Shown: piece by piece, positions 1 through 10,089 of the stretch | How the letters are laid out: each line of letters begins with the position of its first letter | Position numbering within the stretch: the first letter of the stretch is position 1 | NCBI RefSeq assembly: GCF_900475885.1 | Contig: NZ_LS483429.1 | Span: 1,612,001-1,676,000, forward strand | From: Haemophilus aegyptius | GTDB taxonomy: Bacteria; Pseudomonadota; Gammaproteobacteria; Enterobacterales; Pasteurellaceae | DNA length: 64,000 nt | Direction of reading: 5' to 3' | Notes under the pieces: generated by a model | What the model saw: the letters and a program-made list of their open reading frames with translations, nothing else | Database searches by the model: none | What the model was told of the DNA's origin: nothing | Translations under genes and position numbers: made by a program

Positions 1-1
1 T

Positions 2-745
2 GAAGTTGAGCCGTATAACCAAGAAATCGCCTTTTATGATGCCGTACGGGCAATTTTAACTAAACGTGAACAGAAAGGCACAGGCACAAATGAAAGACAG
101 ATTTTATTGAAAAAATTGGTTAATCAAACTGTGTATTCTGAAGGCGTGATTGATTTATTTGATCTGCTAGAAAAACCACAACCACAAATTAGCTTGCTTT
201 CCGAGGAATTTTTACAAACTGTAAAAAATAGCCCAACTAAAAATTTATGGGTTACGGCAATGGAACGTTATTTAGCAAGTGAAATTAAAGTTAAATCAGG
301 CACAAACTTAACATTGCAAAAAGATTTTGAACAGCGTTTGAAAGAAGCATTGAATCAATACCACAACCATAATTTGACTGTGGTAGAGATTTTGGACCAA
401 CTCTTTAAAATGAGCCAAGATTTCCAAGAACGTCTAGCATTAGGGAAAAAACTAGGATTAACCAAAGAAGAACTTGCCTTCTATGAAGCTCTATCTCAAA
501 ATCAAAGTGCAAAAGATTTGATGGGTGATGAAGTGCTTTCTAAACTGGCGAAAGAAATCACGGAAACACTTAGAAAATCGGTCACAATCGACTGGCAGTA
601 CAAAGAAGCGGTGCGGGCAAGAATTAGATTACTCGTTCGACGTGCCTTACAAAAATATAAATACCCGCCTGATAAACAGGAAGAAGCGGTAACTTATGTG
701 ATTAAACAAGCTGAAGAAATTGCTGAGGATTTAACTGGTTTATAA
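2..745 (+). CDS. hsdR: Type I restriction enzyme R subunit, C-terminal part
   Basis: Open from the first bases of the window, so the 5' part lies outside. The 247 residues seen match the helical C-terminal region of HsdR proteins (DUF3387 type): DAVRAILTKREQ early, then a long charged helical stretch ending in KQAEEIAEDLTGL. The ATPase/translocase and nuclease motifs would lie upstream and are not visible. HsdR cuts unmodified DNA after ATP-driven translocation in complex with HsdM and HsdS. The gene converges on infB, with an IS element between them; the IS begins 37 bp after the stop and does not damage this gene. Assignment to the type I family rests on the C-terminal sequence and remembered gene order, not on catalytic motifs. 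Confidence 0.8.
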   Translation, partial: EVEPYNQEIAFYDAVRAILTKREQKGTGTNERQILLKKLVNQTVYSEGVIDLFDLLEKPQPQISLLSEEFLQTVKNSPTKNLWVTAMERYLASEIKVKSGTNLTLQKDFEQRLKEALNQYHNHNLTVVEILDQLFKMSQDFQERLALGKKLGLTKEELAFYEALSQNQSAKDLMGDEVLSKLAKEITETLRKSVTIDWQYKEAVRARIRLLVRRALQKYKYPPDKQEEAVTYVIKQAEEIAEDLTGL

Positions 746-810
746 TTTTGATGCGGTTTATTTAATAACAAAAGGGCGATTATGATCTGACCCCAAAAAG
801 TTAGACTGAT

Positions 811-1578
811 TTAGTTCAAGGACTGAGTTCTGTAATTCACAGGGCTGAGTCCTTTTAGTTTCCCCTGAATGCGCTCATGGTTGTAATAATGAATATATTC
901 ATGGATCGTTTTTTCCAGTTGTTCGAACGTCTCAAATCGTTTGCCGTAATAACATTCCGTTTTTAATCGCCCAAAGAAGCTTTCCATCGCACTATTATCT
1001 AAACAATTCCCCTTCCTTGACATACTTTGTTGAATGCCATTCTCCCTGAGTATGTTTTGATAACCTATCATCTGATACTGCCAACCTTGGTCGGAATGTA
1101 AAATCGGTTTTGCGCCTTCAAGCCTTGCTACAGCTTGTTTCATCATTCGGGTAATTTGCTCAAAGTTCGGGCTTCGCGCTAAATCATAAGCAATAATTTC
1201 ATTGTTAAATAAATCCTTAATTGGGGATAAATAGAGCTTGCCTTCAGCGCACTTAAATTCGGTAATGTCGGTTGCCCATTTTTCATTAGGCTGTGTTGCC
1301 GTAAAATCGCGTTGTAACAGATTATCCGCAATATGCCCAACTTCACCTTGATAAGAACGATATTGTTGTGTCTTGCATTTTCCCTTAAGTCCTAAGCATT
1401 GCATAATACGTTGCACTTTTTTATGGTTAATTTTAATGGTTTCTCTTAGCTTAAACGTCACTCGGCGATAACCGTAGTTTCCGTGATTATCATGATAAAT
1501 AGTGGCGATTTCTTGTGAGAGTGCTACATTTTTATCGTTTTTCGTCTTCAAGTGATAGAAGAAAACACTGCGTGCCAA
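811..1578 (-). CDS. IS3-family transposase OrfB (DDE integrase domain)
   Basis: Catalytic subunit of the IS transposase. The rve core shows the DDE triad: WATDITEF (first D), ILHSDQGWQYQ (second D) and SAMESFFGRLKTE (E). The C-terminal helix YIHYYNHERIQGKLKGLSP is typical of the IS3 family. The frame stays open upstream of the ATG (KATIVKALRIHFPLP and on), into the end of orfA, so the natural product is probably an OrfAB fusion made by -1 slippage at the A-run near 1652. The ATG used here is the first internal one. The reading frame is intact, unlike orfA. Confidence 0.85.
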   Translation of the reverse strand: MARSVFFYHLKTKNDKNVALSQEIATIYHDNHGNYGYRRVTFKLRETIKINHKKVQRIMQCLGLKGKCKTQQYRSYQGEVGHIADNLLQRDFTATQPNEKWATDITEFKCAEGKLYLSPIKDLFNNEIIAYDLARSPNFEQITRMMKQAVARLEGAKPILHSDQGWQYQMIGYQNILRENGIQQSMSRKGNCLDNSAMESFFGRLKTECYYGKRFETFEQLEKTIHEYIHYYNHERIQGKLKGLSPVNYRTQSLN

Positions 1579-1628
1579 ACCGATTAAATCTAATAAAATG
1601 GGCAGCGGAAAATGAATGCGTAATGCCT

Positions 1629-2138
1629 TTACGATAGTGGCTTTTTCTGCATTTTTTGTTGGTTGAGCTCTTGCAACTTTTTTAGAATGGCATTCTCCGC
1701 ACGTAGTCGGAGATTTTCCAATTCTAGTTCTTCCTCTCGTGTTTTAGGCTTAGGTGGCATTTTAGGGTATTTCGGTTTCATGGTTGGGCGACCTTTAGGT
1801 TTGGGGATTAAGCCGTTTATACCTTGTTTTTCAAAGGCTTGCAACTATTGGCTAACAACACCTGAATTGGCAATGCCAAAATGTAAGCAAGCGGCTTCTG
1901 CAGAAAATTGCCCATTTTTAACCGCTTGTATCACGTTAAGTTTAAATTCAGGTGAGTAATTTCGCTTCTTACCCAGCAAGGCTAGCCCATTGATTCCACT
2001 ATGATTAAATTGGTTAATCCAACGTTCTAATGTTGTTTCGGCAAGTTGAAAATGCCTGCGGGTAAGTGAACTATTTTTACCATTTTGAAGATAAAATTCG
2101 ATGACTTGTTGCTTGAAAAGAAAATTGTATTTGGTCAT
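1629..2138 (-). pseudogene. IS3-family OrfA, interrupted by an amber codon
   Basis: DNA-binding subunit of the IS. Residues 1-97 hold two helix-turn-helix units (for example RRHFQLAETTLERWINQF and CLHFGIANSGVV); the segment after the break reads LQAFEKQGINGLIPKPKGR, then a proline/lysine-rich linker and a leucine-zipper-like stretch ELELENLRLRAENAILKKL. The two halves are in the same frame, separated only by TAG at 1845-1847, where relatives have Trp (TGG). A single G-to-A change would explain it. Without readthrough neither full OrfA nor OrfAB can be made. Confidence 0.85.
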
Positions 2139-2239
2139 AAAAAATCTACACCTTAGTGAGTTGGTTGTTTAGTCCAACTTTTGGGGTGCAGATCATTAAA
2201 AACACTATGATTTTTAACCGCCCTTTATTTTGTTAAAGA

Positions 2240-4774
2240 TTAAATCGAACGTTTAACTTCAACCACTTCAAACACCTCAATTTGGTCACCGACTTTTACA
2301 TCATTGTAGTTTTTCACGCCGATACCACATTCCATACCGTTGCGAACTTCAGATACATCGTCTTTGAAACGGCGAAGAGATTCTAATTCCCCTTCAAAGA
2401 TAACGACGTTGTCACGTAATACGCGAATTGGATTGTTACGTTTCACTACACCTTCGGTTACCATACAACCTGCGATTGCACCAAATTTCGGATGACGGAA
2501 TACATCACGAACTTCAGCTAAGCCAATAATTTCTTGTTTAAATTCAGGCTCTAACATACCGCTCATTGCTGCTTTAATTTCATTTAACAATTCATAGATG
2601 ATTGAGTAATAACGTAAATCAATGTTTTCCGCTTCAATGACACGACGCGCAGATGCATCAGCACGAACGTTAAAGCCAACAATAATAGCATTAGATGCCG
2701 CAGCTAAAGTTGCATCAGTTTCAGTAATACCACCTACACCTGAACCAACCACTTTAACTTTTACTTCATTGGTAGAAAGTTCATTTAATGCTTGAACAAT
2801 CGCTTCTACAGAGCCTTGTACGTCAGCTTTCACAATAACGTTCAATTCAGCCACATCGCCTTCAGACATATTACTAAACATATTTTCAAGTTTAGCTTTT
2901 TGCTGACGAGCTAATTTCACTTCACGGAATTTACCTTGACGATATAACGCCACTTCACGTGCTTTTTTCTCATCACGTACAACGGTTGCTTCATCACCCG
3001 CTGCAGGCACACCTGAAAGACCTAATAATTCAACTGGAATTGAAGGACCCGCTTCATCAACTTCTTTCGCGTTTTCATCACGCATTGCACGCACACGGCC
3101 ATATTCAAAACCACAAAGTACGATGTCACCTTTACGTAGTGTACCTGATTGAACCAAGATAGTTGCCACAGGGCCACGACCTTTATCCAAGTAAGATTCA
3201 ATGACTACACCACTTGCCATACCGTCTTTTACAGCAGTCAATTCAAGTACTTCAGATTGAAGCAAAATAGCATCTAATAAATCATCAACCCCTGTACCTT
3301 TCTTCGCCGATACTGGAACGAATTGCACATCACCACCGAATTTCTCAGAAATGACATCATGTTGTAATAATTCTTGCTCAACACGATCTAGATTTGCTTC
3401 TGGTTTATCGATTTTATTTACTGCAACCACTAAAGGTGCACCCGCTGCTTTTGCGTGTTGAATCGCTTCGATAGTTTGAGGCATCACACCATCATCGGCC
3501 GCAACAACAAGAACAACGATATCTGTTGCTTTTGCACCACGTGCACGCATAGAAGTAAACGCTGCGTGTCCTGGAGTATCCAAGAAGGTGATCATTTTGC
3601 CATCATCCATTTCTACGTGATACGCACCGATATGTTGAGTAATACCACCCGCTTCGCCTGCAGCAACTTTCGCTTTACGAATATAGTCAAGTAAAGAGGT
3701 TTTACCATGATCAACGTGACCCATGATGGTTACAACTGGCGCACGGGTTACTTTTTCTGCGTTTACATCACGATCGCCTAATACCGCTTCTTCAAGCTCA
3801 TTTTCATTACGAAGAATCACTTTATGACCAAGTTCTTCTGCTACTAATTGAGCGGTTTCTTGGTCGATAACTTGGTTGATAGTAACCATTTCGCCCATCT
3901 TCATCATCATTTTGATGATCTCTGTAGCTTTTACCGCCATCTTATTCGCAAGTTCTGCAACCGTAATGGTTTCTCCAATGACTACATCCGCTTTAACTAC
4001 TTGAGCAGGTTTAGTAAAGGCTTGTTGAAGTGCGGCACCTTTTTTGCCATTTTTACCTTTACCAAACTTAGCGTCTTTTTGATTTTTACGATTAGATTCG
4101 CGCTCGTTTTTCGAGTTTTTGCTATTTTCATCGTCGCGACCGCCTTTTTTCGCTTTCGCTACTTTATTTTTGCCACGACCACGATTTTCATTACGACGAT
4201 CTTCTTCATCTTCAGCTTCAAGTGCATATCTTGAACTTAGATTGTAATCAGAATAGTCTTCTGAAGAAGATTCATTGTCTGAATCATCTGCTTCAGCATA
4301 ACGTTTCGCTTCTTCTGCTGCACGACGAGCTTGTTCTTCTGCTTTTTGACGAGCTAATTCTTCAGCTTTACGACGAAGTTCTGCTTCTTCTGCTTTACGT
4401 TTCTCTTTTTCAGGATCAACAGATTTCACTTTAGAATCTACCGCACTTTTTACTGGCTTAGCAGTTTCAGCTTTCACTTTTTCAGCTTTTGCTTTTTCAT
4501 CAGCCTCTTTCTTAGCTGCCACTTTTTCAGCTTCTAAACGAGCTTTTTCTTCTGCTGCTTTTTGTTCAGCAATTTTTTTCGCTTCCGCTTCTTGCTGTGC
4601 TTTTAATTTTGCTTCTTCTTGTTGAGCAATATCAGTTTTTACTGTGCGTTTTTTACGTACTTCTACTTGTACTTCTTTGCTTTTACCGCCAGTTGTGGTG
4701 CTACTCACTGTTGTTTTTGTTCTGCGTTGAATGCTTAATTTTTTTGGCGCATCAGCCTTAACATCTTCAGTCAT
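2240..4774 (-). CDS. infB: Translation initiation factor IF-2
   Basis: GTPase that brings fMet-tRNA to the 30S subunit and promotes subunit joining. The start at [12 protein letters not shown] was preferred to an in-frame ATG ten codons upstream because it gives 844 residues, the usual length for the genus, and follows the nusA stop closely. Domains: short N-terminal IF2 segment, a Lys/Glu/Ala-rich charged linker (about 60-250), a second IF2-N domain (about 265-315), then the G domain with GHVDHGKT near 350, DTPGH and NKID, followed by the beta-barrel and C-terminal fMet-tRNA-binding domains. Last gene of rimP-nusA-infB; 11 bp separate it from nusA. Confidence 0.97.
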   Translation of the reverse strand: MTEDVKADAPKKLSIQRRTKTTVSSTTTGGKSKEVQVEVRKKRTVKTDIAQQEEAKLKAQQEAEAKKIAEQKAAEEKARLEAEKVAAKKEADEKAKAEKVKAETAKPVKSAVDSKVKSVDPEKEKRKAEEAELRRKAEELARQKAEEQARRAAEEAKRYAEADDSDNESSSEDYSDYNLSSRYALEAEDEEDRRNENRGRGKNKVAKAKKGGRDDENSKNSKNERESNRKNQKDAKFGKGKNGKKGAALQQAFTKPAQVVKADVVIGETITVAELANKMAVKATEIIKMMMKMGEMVTINQVIDQETAQLVAEELGHKVILRNENELEEAVLGDRDVNAEKVTRAPVVTIMGHVDHGKTSLLDYIRKAKVAAGEAGGITQHIGAYHVEMDDGKMITFLDTPGHAAFTSMRARGAKATDIVVLVVAADDGVMPQTIEAIQHAKAAGAPLVVAVNKIDKPEANLDRVEQELLQHDVISEKFGGDVQFVPVSAKKGTGVDDLLDAILLQSEVLELTAVKDGMASGVVIESYLDKGRGPVATILVQSGTLRKGDIVLCGFEYGRVRAMRDENAKEVDEAGPSIPVELLGLSGVPAAGDEATVVRDEKKAREVALYRQGKFREVKLARQQKAKLENMFSNMSEGDVAELNVIVKADVQGSVEAIVQALNELSTNEVKVKVVGSGVGGITETDATLAAASNAIIVGFNVRADASARRVIEAENIDLRYYSIIYELLNEIKAAMSGMLEPEFKQEIIGLAEVRDVFRHPKFGAIAGCMVTEGVVKRNNPIRVLRDNVVIFEGELESLRRFKDDVSEVRNGMECGIGVKNYNDVKVGDQIEVFEVVEVKRSI

Positions 4775-4785
4775 TACTGCTCTCC

Positions 4786-6273
4786 TTATTCTTCGCCAAA
4801 CCAACAGATATTACGTGCAGCCATAATTAAATCTGCGGCCTGTTCTGCGGTTAATTCTTCAATATCAGTTAAATCATCAACGCCTTGTTCTGCGAGTTCT
4901 TCAAGGGTGGTAATTTGTTTTTCTGCTAGTTTGATTGCAACGTGACGATTCATTCCCTCTAAATTCAATAAACGATCTTCAACATTCGCTTTTTTCAGTG
5001 CTTCTTCTTCAGCTACTGCTGCGGCTGTAATCGCATTTTTAGCACGAGTTTGAAGTTCTTCAACAAGATCTTCATCTTCCAAACCATCAATTGCAGTCAA
5101 TTCATTCATTGGCACATAAGCAATTTCTTCTAAACTTGTGAAGCCTTCTTCTACAAGGATTTGAGCAAATTCTTCATCAAGTTTTAATGCGTTAATAAAT
5201 AAATTTAACACTTTGTTATCTTCTGCTTGATGCTTAGCATTTAACTCATCAGTCGTCATTACGTTTAGTGTCCAACCCGTTAATTGTGTTGCTAAACGCA
5301 CGTTTTGACCATTACGACCAATGGCTTGAGCAAGATTATCAGCTTCAACAGCAATATCCATAGAATGATTATCTTCATCAACGATAATAGAAGAAACATC
5401 CGCAGGTGCCATCGCATTAATCACAAATTGCGCGGGATTGTCATCCCAAAGCACGATATCTACACGCTCGCCACCAAGTTCATTCGTAATTACCTGAACA
5501 CGCGCACCACGCATTCCTACACAAGCACCAACTGGATCAATTCGCTTATCATTTGATTTCACTGCAATTTTAGCGCGAGAGCCAGCATCACGAGCTGCAC
5601 CACGGATTTCAATCATTTCTTCGCCAATTTCAGGCACTTCAATACGGAATAATTCGATCAACATTTCTGGTTTAGAACGTGTCACAAATAATTGTGCAGT
5701 TTTGCCTTCAGGATTTACTTTATAAAGCACCCCACGAACACGATCTCCCAGACGGAAGTTTTCACGTGGTAACATATCTTCACGTGCAATCATCGCTTCC
5801 GCTTTATTGCCAAGATCCAAAATAATACTGTCTCGACTTACTTTTTTTACAGTGCCTGTTACAATTTTTCCTTCTTCTTCACGAAATTGTTCAACCACTT
5901 TTGCACGTTCAGCTTCACGAATTTTAGTGCTAATAACTTGACGTGCCGTTTGCATTGCAATACGGTCAAATGCAATAGATTCAATTTGATCTTCTACATA
6001 CTCTCCAAGTTGCAAATTTGGATCATCAAATTGCGCCGCTTCCAAAGTAATTTCCTTCGTTGGTACTTTTACTTCATCTACGACTAACCAACGGCGAAAA
6101 GTATCAAATTCTCCTGTTTTGGGATTAATTGAAACGCGAATATCCGTTTCATATTCAAACTTCTTCTTAGTAGAAATCGCAATCGCACTCTCTAATGCTT
6201 CAAAAATTTTCTCACGTGGTAATAATTTTTCATTGGATACAGCTTCCGCCGCCAGTAAAATTTCTTTACTCAT
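4786..6273 (-). CDS. nusA: Transcription termination/antitermination factor NusA
   Basis: RNA polymerase elongation factor acting in pausing, termination and antitermination. The 495-residue form starting [16 protein letters not shown] was chosen; the longer in-frame start runs into rimP. Order of domains: N-terminal RNAP-binding domain (1-130), S1 (about 135-200, [17 protein letters not shown]), tandem KH domains (about 230-345, [15 protein letters not shown] and [18 protein letters not shown]) and two C-terminal acidic repeats ([18 protein letters not shown] and [18 protein letters not shown]) as in E. coli NusA. Middle gene of the rimP-nusA-infB operon. Confidence 0.97.
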   Translation of the reverse strand: MSKEILLAAEAVSNEKLLPREKIFEALESAIAISTKKKFEYETDIRVSINPKTGEFDTFRRWLVVDEVKVPTKEITLEAAQFDDPNLQLGEYVEDQIESIAFDRIAMQTARQVISTKIREAERAKVVEQFREEEGKIVTGTVKKVSRDSIILDLGNKAEAMIAREDMLPRENFRLGDRVRGVLYKVNPEGKTAQLFVTRSKPEMLIELFRIEVPEIGEEMIEIRGAARDAGSRAKIAVKSNDKRIDPVGACVGMRGARVQVITNELGGERVDIVLWDDNPAQFVINAMAPADVSSIIVDEDNHSMDIAVEADNLAQAIGRNGQNVRLATQLTGWTLNVMTTDELNAKHQAEDNKVLNLFINALKLDEEFAQILVEEGFTSLEEIAYVPMNELTAIDGLEDEDLVEELQTRAKNAITAAAVAEEEALKKANVEDRLLNLEGMNRHVAIKLAEKQITTLEELAEQGVDDLTDIEELTAEQAADLIMAARNICWFGEE

Positions 6274-6289
6274 TTCTCTTTTTCTCCTT

Positions 6290-6745
6290 TTAAAATTTTG
6301 CAACAACATTCGCTTTTTGAATGTTTCCGAAGACTAAAATTTGTTCTTGATCATCAACGATTAAAGTAATCATATCCTTTTCAATACGCTCTAACTTACC
6401 TTGCCATTTACGGCGTTCCATCACTGGAATTCGCAAATGCACAGCGATATCTTGCCCAATATAGCGTTCAAATTGCGGCAAGGTAAATAGCGGACGATCT
6501 AAACCAGGTGACGACACTTCTAGATTATATTTATCCGCAATTGGATCTTCCACGTCTAAAATTGCGCTCACTTGACGACTTACATCAGCACAATCATCAA
6601 CTGTCACACCACCATCTTTATCTATAAATAAACGAACTGTCATAAAACGACCCACGCGCTGACACTCAATGCCCCACAATTCACAGCCTAAATCCTCTAC
6701 CGCATCTTGTAGCATTTCTTGTAAATTTTGTTCTAATGTAGCCAA
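6290..6745 (-). CDS. rimP: Ribosome maturation factor RimP
   Basis: Factor needed for maturation of the 30S subunit. At 151 residues it has normal length, with the family core [36 protein letters not shown] and the signature [15 protein letters not shown]. First protein gene of the operon, preceded by two hairpin terminators and the initiator tRNA gene, the same arrangement as the metY-rimP-nusA-infB operon of E. coli; only 16 bp separate it from nusA. Confidence 0.96.
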   Translation of the reverse strand: MATLEQNLQEMLQDAVEDLGCELWGIECQRVGRFMTVRLFIDKDGGVTVDDCADVSRQVSAILDVEDPIADKYNLEVSSPGLDRPLFTLPQFERYIGQDIAVHLRIPVMERRKWQGKLERIEKDMITLIVDDQEQILVFGNIQKANVVAKF

Positions 6746-6870
6746 TTTCTACTCCTATATAGGGTGTAATTCACCGCACTATATCATAACCTTATGAAAC
6801 CTTATCCTAAACAATACTTATCCCTCTATTTTAGTAATAGTAAGAAGATAGTTTATTAAATCTCAGGCAT

Positions 6871-6949
6871 AAAAAAAGGGTTAGGTTCATAAGAACCTAA
6901 GCCCAGTTACTAAATTTCTTATAGAAAAAAACCCCAAAACTGGGGTTCT
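6871..6949 (-). terminator. Two tandem hairpins between tRNA-fMet and rimP
   Basis: Reading on the minus strand from the tRNA toward rimP there are two stems: CCCC-GGGG based (6930-6948), then an 11-bp stem GAACCTAA/TTAGGTTC with a bulge (6878-6904). Each is followed on the minus strand by a U-run (A-runs at 6925-6930 and 6871-6877). They would end most transcripts after the tRNA and let a fraction continue into rimP-nusA-infB, so they may act as an attenuator for the operon; the latter is inference. Confidence 0.75.
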
Positions 6950-6967
6950 TTTACTGAACTTATTATT

Positions 6968-7044
<77 letters not shown>

Positions 7045-7061
7045 TCCGAAACATGTGCTAC

Positions 7062-7089
7062 ATTATAGTGATAAAAATTTAATATGCAA
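7062..7089 (-). promoter_or_regulatory. Sigma-70 promoter for tRNA-fMet (rimP operon)
   Basis: On the minus strand TTGCAT (7089-7084), a 16-bp spacer and a perfect TATAAT (7067-7062), followed within about 18 bp by the tRNA 5' end. Confidence 0.75.
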
Positions 7090-7472
7090 GAAATTTTATA
7101 AAATCATTGATAATAAATACTAGAATAAGATAACATTTTCCAAAAAGTTTAGGAGCTAATTATAGCATATATGCTGTGTTATATTTTCAGGAATTCGTAA
7201 ATATCTTTAATTTTGCCATAATTTACAAATCTATAGCTCCTATCATCAAAAATAAAGCGTGAAATAATGCCAATTAATTAACGCCATTATCAAGCCTCCC
7301 GTCCATAAAAAATCAATGATCGTCTCCAATCAATTTAGAGATGAATTGTTAATAAGGTAATAAGCCAATAATAAATAGACAATATTTAAGGTTATTCTAG
7401 CTTTCATACAAAAATTCAATCAATCTCGACTTTCCCTACCTTTCTTTTTTTGTTAGACTAACACGCAATTTT
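7090..7472. other. Intergenic region between tRNA-fMet and ssrA
   Basis: AT-rich, with no open frame that looks like a gene. It holds a widely spaced inverted repeat (TAGGAGCTA near 7151 and TAGCTCCTA near 7233) of unknown role and the upstream region of ssrA, where TAGACT near 7455 could serve as a -10 element. Nothing else supportable was seen. Confidence 0.5.
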
Positions 7473-7839
7473 GGGGCTGATTCTGGATTCGACGGGATTA
7501 GCGAAGCCCAAGGTGCACGTCGAGGTGCGGTAGGCCTCGTAAATAAACCGCAAAAAAATAGTCGCAAACGACGAACAATACGCTTTAGCAGCTTAATAAC
7601 CTGCATTTAGCCTTCGCGCTCCAGCTTCCGCTCGTAAGACGGGGATAACGCGGAGTCAAACCAAAACGAGATCGTGTGGAAGCCACCGTTTGAGGATCGA
7701 AGCACTAAATTGAATCAAACTAGCTTAAGTTTAGCGTGTCTGTCCGCATGCTTAAGTGAAATTAAAGACGAGACTAAACGTGTAGTACTGAAGGTAGAGT
7801 AATTTCGGACGGGGGTTCAACTCCCCCCAGCTCCACCAA
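7473..7839 (+). ncRNA. ssrA: Transfer-messenger RNA (tmRNA)
   Basis: Ribosome-rescue RNA. The 5' end GGGGCTGATTCTGGATTCGA and 3' end TTCAACTCCCCCCAGCTCC plus ACCA form the tRNA-Ala-like domain. The resume codon GCA at 7564 opens the tag ANDEQYALAA, followed by TAA TAA. The 367-nt length is normal. The 3' end is the insertion site of the island that follows, a common target for tyrosine integrases; the tRNA-like end remains complete, so the RNA should be functional. Confidence 0.97.
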
Positions 7840-7872
7840 CAATCAAAATCATACGTCATTATACGACATCAC

Positions 7873-7907
7873 AAAGCCTTGATTTTACTGGAATTAAGGC
7901 TTTTTTT
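7873..7907 (+). terminator. Rho-independent terminator after ssrA
   Basis: Stem AAAGCCTT/AAGGCTTT with a loop of about 15 nt and a run of seven T. It lies just inside the island and ends the ssrA transcript. Confidence 0.8.
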
Positions 7908-7948
7908 ATTCCCTATACGCCACTATAAAACATTATTTAACCCTAGAA

Positions 7949-8097
7949 TTTTAGGAGTAGATTTAGTAGGATCTTTTTTAACAAGGGAAAAATTATACTC
8001 CTAAAACACTGAAACCCCTTGCAAACACTGGGCTCAACCGCTCTCAGTTTTATACTACTAAAATAAGGTTGTACTACTATGGCACGTACTACTAAAA
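7949..8097. promoter_or_regulatory. Cluster of repeats at the int end, probable arm-type integrase sites
   Basis: Variants of TACT(A/C)CTAAAA occur at 7949-7959 (reverse), 7962-7971 (reverse, partial), 7996-8006, 8053-8063, 8072-8082 (partial) and 8087-8097, between the ssrA end and the first codons of int. Matching copies occur at the far end of the island, at 21165-21175 (two mismatches) and 21183-21193 (reverse, perfect). Repeats beside int plus copies at the opposite end are typical of integrase arm sites. The copies over the int start could also serve autoregulation. Confidence 0.55.
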
Positions 8098-9335
8098 CAC
8101 TTTCCAATACCCAAATAGAGAAAGCGAAACCAAAAAATAAGCCCTATAAGCTAATAGATGGGCAAGGTTTATTTTTATCTATAACGCAAAAAGGCTCTAA
8201 GCTATGGCGATTTAATTATTACAAGCCTTTTACTACCCCACCTAAACGCACTGAAATTAGTCTAGGTTCATTTCCTGACATATCATTATCAGAGGCGCGC
8301 GCAATCCGTGAAGAATATCGTGCACTATTGGCACAAAATATAGATCCTAAAACGCATAGGGGGCACCTGCACAAAACAAAAGCAGATGATTTAGCTAATA
8401 CCTATGAATCGATGGCGTGGGCGTGGTTTGAATATCGCAAGACAAAAAAGAACTTCTCTTTGGATTATCAAAAAGACGTAGCAAGCCTAATAAGAAGAAA
8501 TCTTTTACCACACTTTGGCGCATTGCCTATCTCTGCAATTACTGCCCCTATGGCATTAAAAGCGTTCAAACGCTATCAAGACGAAGGGACGCTAGAGAAA
8601 CTTAAGCGTACTATTCAAAAGCATAATGAGATAATGACTTACGCCTTGCATAGAGGCTACATATCAAGCAACCCTACCGAAAAAATATCTAAAGAATTTG
8701 ACAGCCCTACGGTAGAACACTTTAAAACCATTAAGCCAGAAGATTTAGGGGAATTTCTTTACACCTTAAATAACGCTCAAATTCACTTACAAACCCGCTT
8801 TTTAATTCTATGGCAAATGCTCACGATGACACGCCCAAATGAGGCAGCTACCGCAAGATATGAGGATATTGACGAGCAAGCGAGAATATGGACGATTTAC
8901 ATCAAAAAAGGGATTAAAGAAACAGACAAAGGGCGTGAGCATAAAATCACTCTATCACGGCAAGCGATGGCATTATTGCGAGAAATTAAAAAACGAAGTG
9001 AGAGTAAGGTTTATTTATTCCCTAGCGCAAAGAACCCTCAAACCCACGTAAACACACAAACGGCAAATTCTGCAATAAAACGCATGGGCTATCACGGTAA
9101 ATTAGTTGCGCACGGATTGAGAGCCATAGCAAGCACCTATTTGAATGACAAAGGCTATGATAGCGAATTAATCGAGGTTGCACTATCGCATATGAAATCA
9201 GATAGAATCAAGGCAGCCTATGACAGGGGAGAACGATTAGAGCAACGTTTTAAGTTACTGCAGGTATGGGGCGATTTTATTGAGGAATGTTCAAACGGCG
9301 CATTGCCTAAGTATCATTTAAAAATGGTTGTTTAA
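8079..9335 (+). CDS. P4-type tyrosine integrase
   Basis: Site-specific recombinase of 418 residues, presumably acting at the ssrA end. The N-terminal DUF4102 domain (about 1-95: KPYKLIDGQGLFLSITQKGS, ISLGSFPDISLSEAR) is followed by a SAM-like core-binding domain (about 105-210) and the catalytic domain: Arg in MLTMTRPNEAATARYEDID, the box HGLRAIASTYLNDKG (H-x-x-R), the second His in LSHMKSD and the Tyr nucleophile in AAYDRGERLEQR. All catalytic residues are present. It is the first gene of the island, reading away from ssrA. Confidence 0.95.
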   Translation: MARTTKTLSNTQIEKAKPKNKPYKLIDGQGLFLSITQKGSKLWRFNYYKPFTTPPKRTEISLGSFPDISLSEARAIREEYRALLAQNIDPKTHRGHLHKTKADDLANTYESMAWAWFEYRKTKKNFSLDYQKDVASLIRRNLLPHFGALPISAITAPMALKAFKRYQDEGTLEKLKRTIQKHNEIMTYALHRGYISSNPTEKISKEFDSPTVEHFKTIKPEDLGEFLYTLNNAQIHLQTRFLILWQMLTMTRPNEAATARYEDIDEQARIWTIYIKKGIKETDKGREHKITLSRQAMALLREIKKRSESKVYLFPSAKNPQTHVNTQTANSAIKRMGYHGKLVAHGLRAIASTYLNDKGYDSELIEVALSHMKSDRIKAAYDRGERLEQRFKLLQVWGDFIEECSNGALPKYHLKMVV

Positions 9336-9348
9336 GCCACCACCGACA

Positions 9349-9380
9349 GCCGATAACAAGTAACGTTATCGGTTATTTTT
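9349..9380 (+). terminator. Terminator after the integrase gene
   Basis: Stem AGCCGATAAC/GTTATCGGTT with a short loop, then ATTTTTT. Confidence 0.75.
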
Positions 9381-9503
9381 TGTCTATACTTGAACTGTGC
9401 AAAATATCAGTTAAAATAAGCACTATAAAGCATTATATAACATCATAAAGTATAAGTGTTAAAATATTGCGCGTTTTAAAGTGCGAAGTTTGGGGGTCAA
9501 TAA

Positions 9504-10088
9504 ATGTTTAATGAGATGAAAACCGCACAGGCGGCCGCCTACTTGCTATATAAATCTGGTGGCTCAATGAAACACTTAAAATTAATGAAGTTGCTTTATC
9601 TTGCTGATAGGTTGAGCTGGCAAGAACGAGATTACGCAATAACAGGCGATGAATATTATTCCTTGCCTTATGGACCAGTGTTATCCAAAACATTGGATTT
9701 AATGCACGGTGAAACATTTAATCAACTTAATAGCGCAAATGCGAATGTGTGGGATAAATGGATAGCAGACGATGCGAATTATTGCGTTAAATTGGCTAAA
9801 AAAGTAGATGAAACAGACGAATATTTTTGGGATTGCCTTTCTGTTAGTGATGAAGAAATATTAAATCAAATCCTCAATAAATTTGGACATTTCGAGCCGT
9901 TTGCATTAGTAGAATATACCCACAATAAAAACTACATCCCAGAATGGGAAGACCCGAAAGGAAGCAGAAAGAAAATTGAACTCAAAACATTACTAACACA
10001 TATAGGCAAAACGCCACAGGAAATAGACTATATTTTTGAAGACTTAGAACTCAAGGCATCATTTAACCGAGTTTTAAAAGAGGCTTAA
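9504..10088 (+). CDS. Panacea (DUF4065/SocA-like) antitoxin
   Basis: 194 residues with the Panacea domain over about 1-140: AAAYLLYKSGGSMKHLKLMKLLYLADR, then TGDEYYSLPYGPVLSKTLDLM. In studied members this domain neutralises very diverse toxins encoded beside it (PanAT systems); SocA and phage GepA are relatives. The start ATG follows GGGGGTC. The stop is followed after one base by the start of the next gene, indicating one operon. The upstream gap contains CACTATAAAGCATTAT at 9421, a motif also found before int and alpA. I infer the antitoxin of a two-gene module; no activity can be read from sequence. Confidence 0.8.
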   Translation: MFNEMKTAQAAAYLLYKSGGSMKHLKLMKLLYLADRLSWQERDYAITGDEYYSLPYGPVLSKTLDLMHGETFNQLNSANANVWDKWIADDANYCVKLAKKVDETDEYFWDCLSVSDEEILNQILNKFGHFEPFALVEYTHNKNYIPEWEDPKGSRKKIELKTLLTHIGKTPQEIDYIFEDLELKASFNRVLKEA

Positions 10089-10089
10089 A

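Larger units (their letters stand above)
783..2195 (-). mobile_element. IS3-family (IS150 group) insertion sequence, near-complete copy
   Basis: About 1.41 kb bounded by imperfect terminal inverted repeats: the left end begins TGATCTGACCCCAAAAAGTT and the right end, read on the minus strand, begins TGATCTGCACCCCAAAAGTT. Both ends are flanked by TTA, consistent with a 3-bp target duplication. It carries the two-frame organisation of the family: orfA (helix-turn-helix and leucine zipper) and orfB (DDE integrase), both on the minus strand, with an A-run at the overlap where -1 frameshifting would fuse them. An amber codon in orfA makes this copy probably unable to move by itself. A decayed relative lies at 21194-21768. 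Confidence 0.9.

Noticed and set aside
3848-4434. Plus-strand frames opposite infB
   Set aside because: They are reflections of the charged repeat-like coding of the IF-2 linker and have no independent support.
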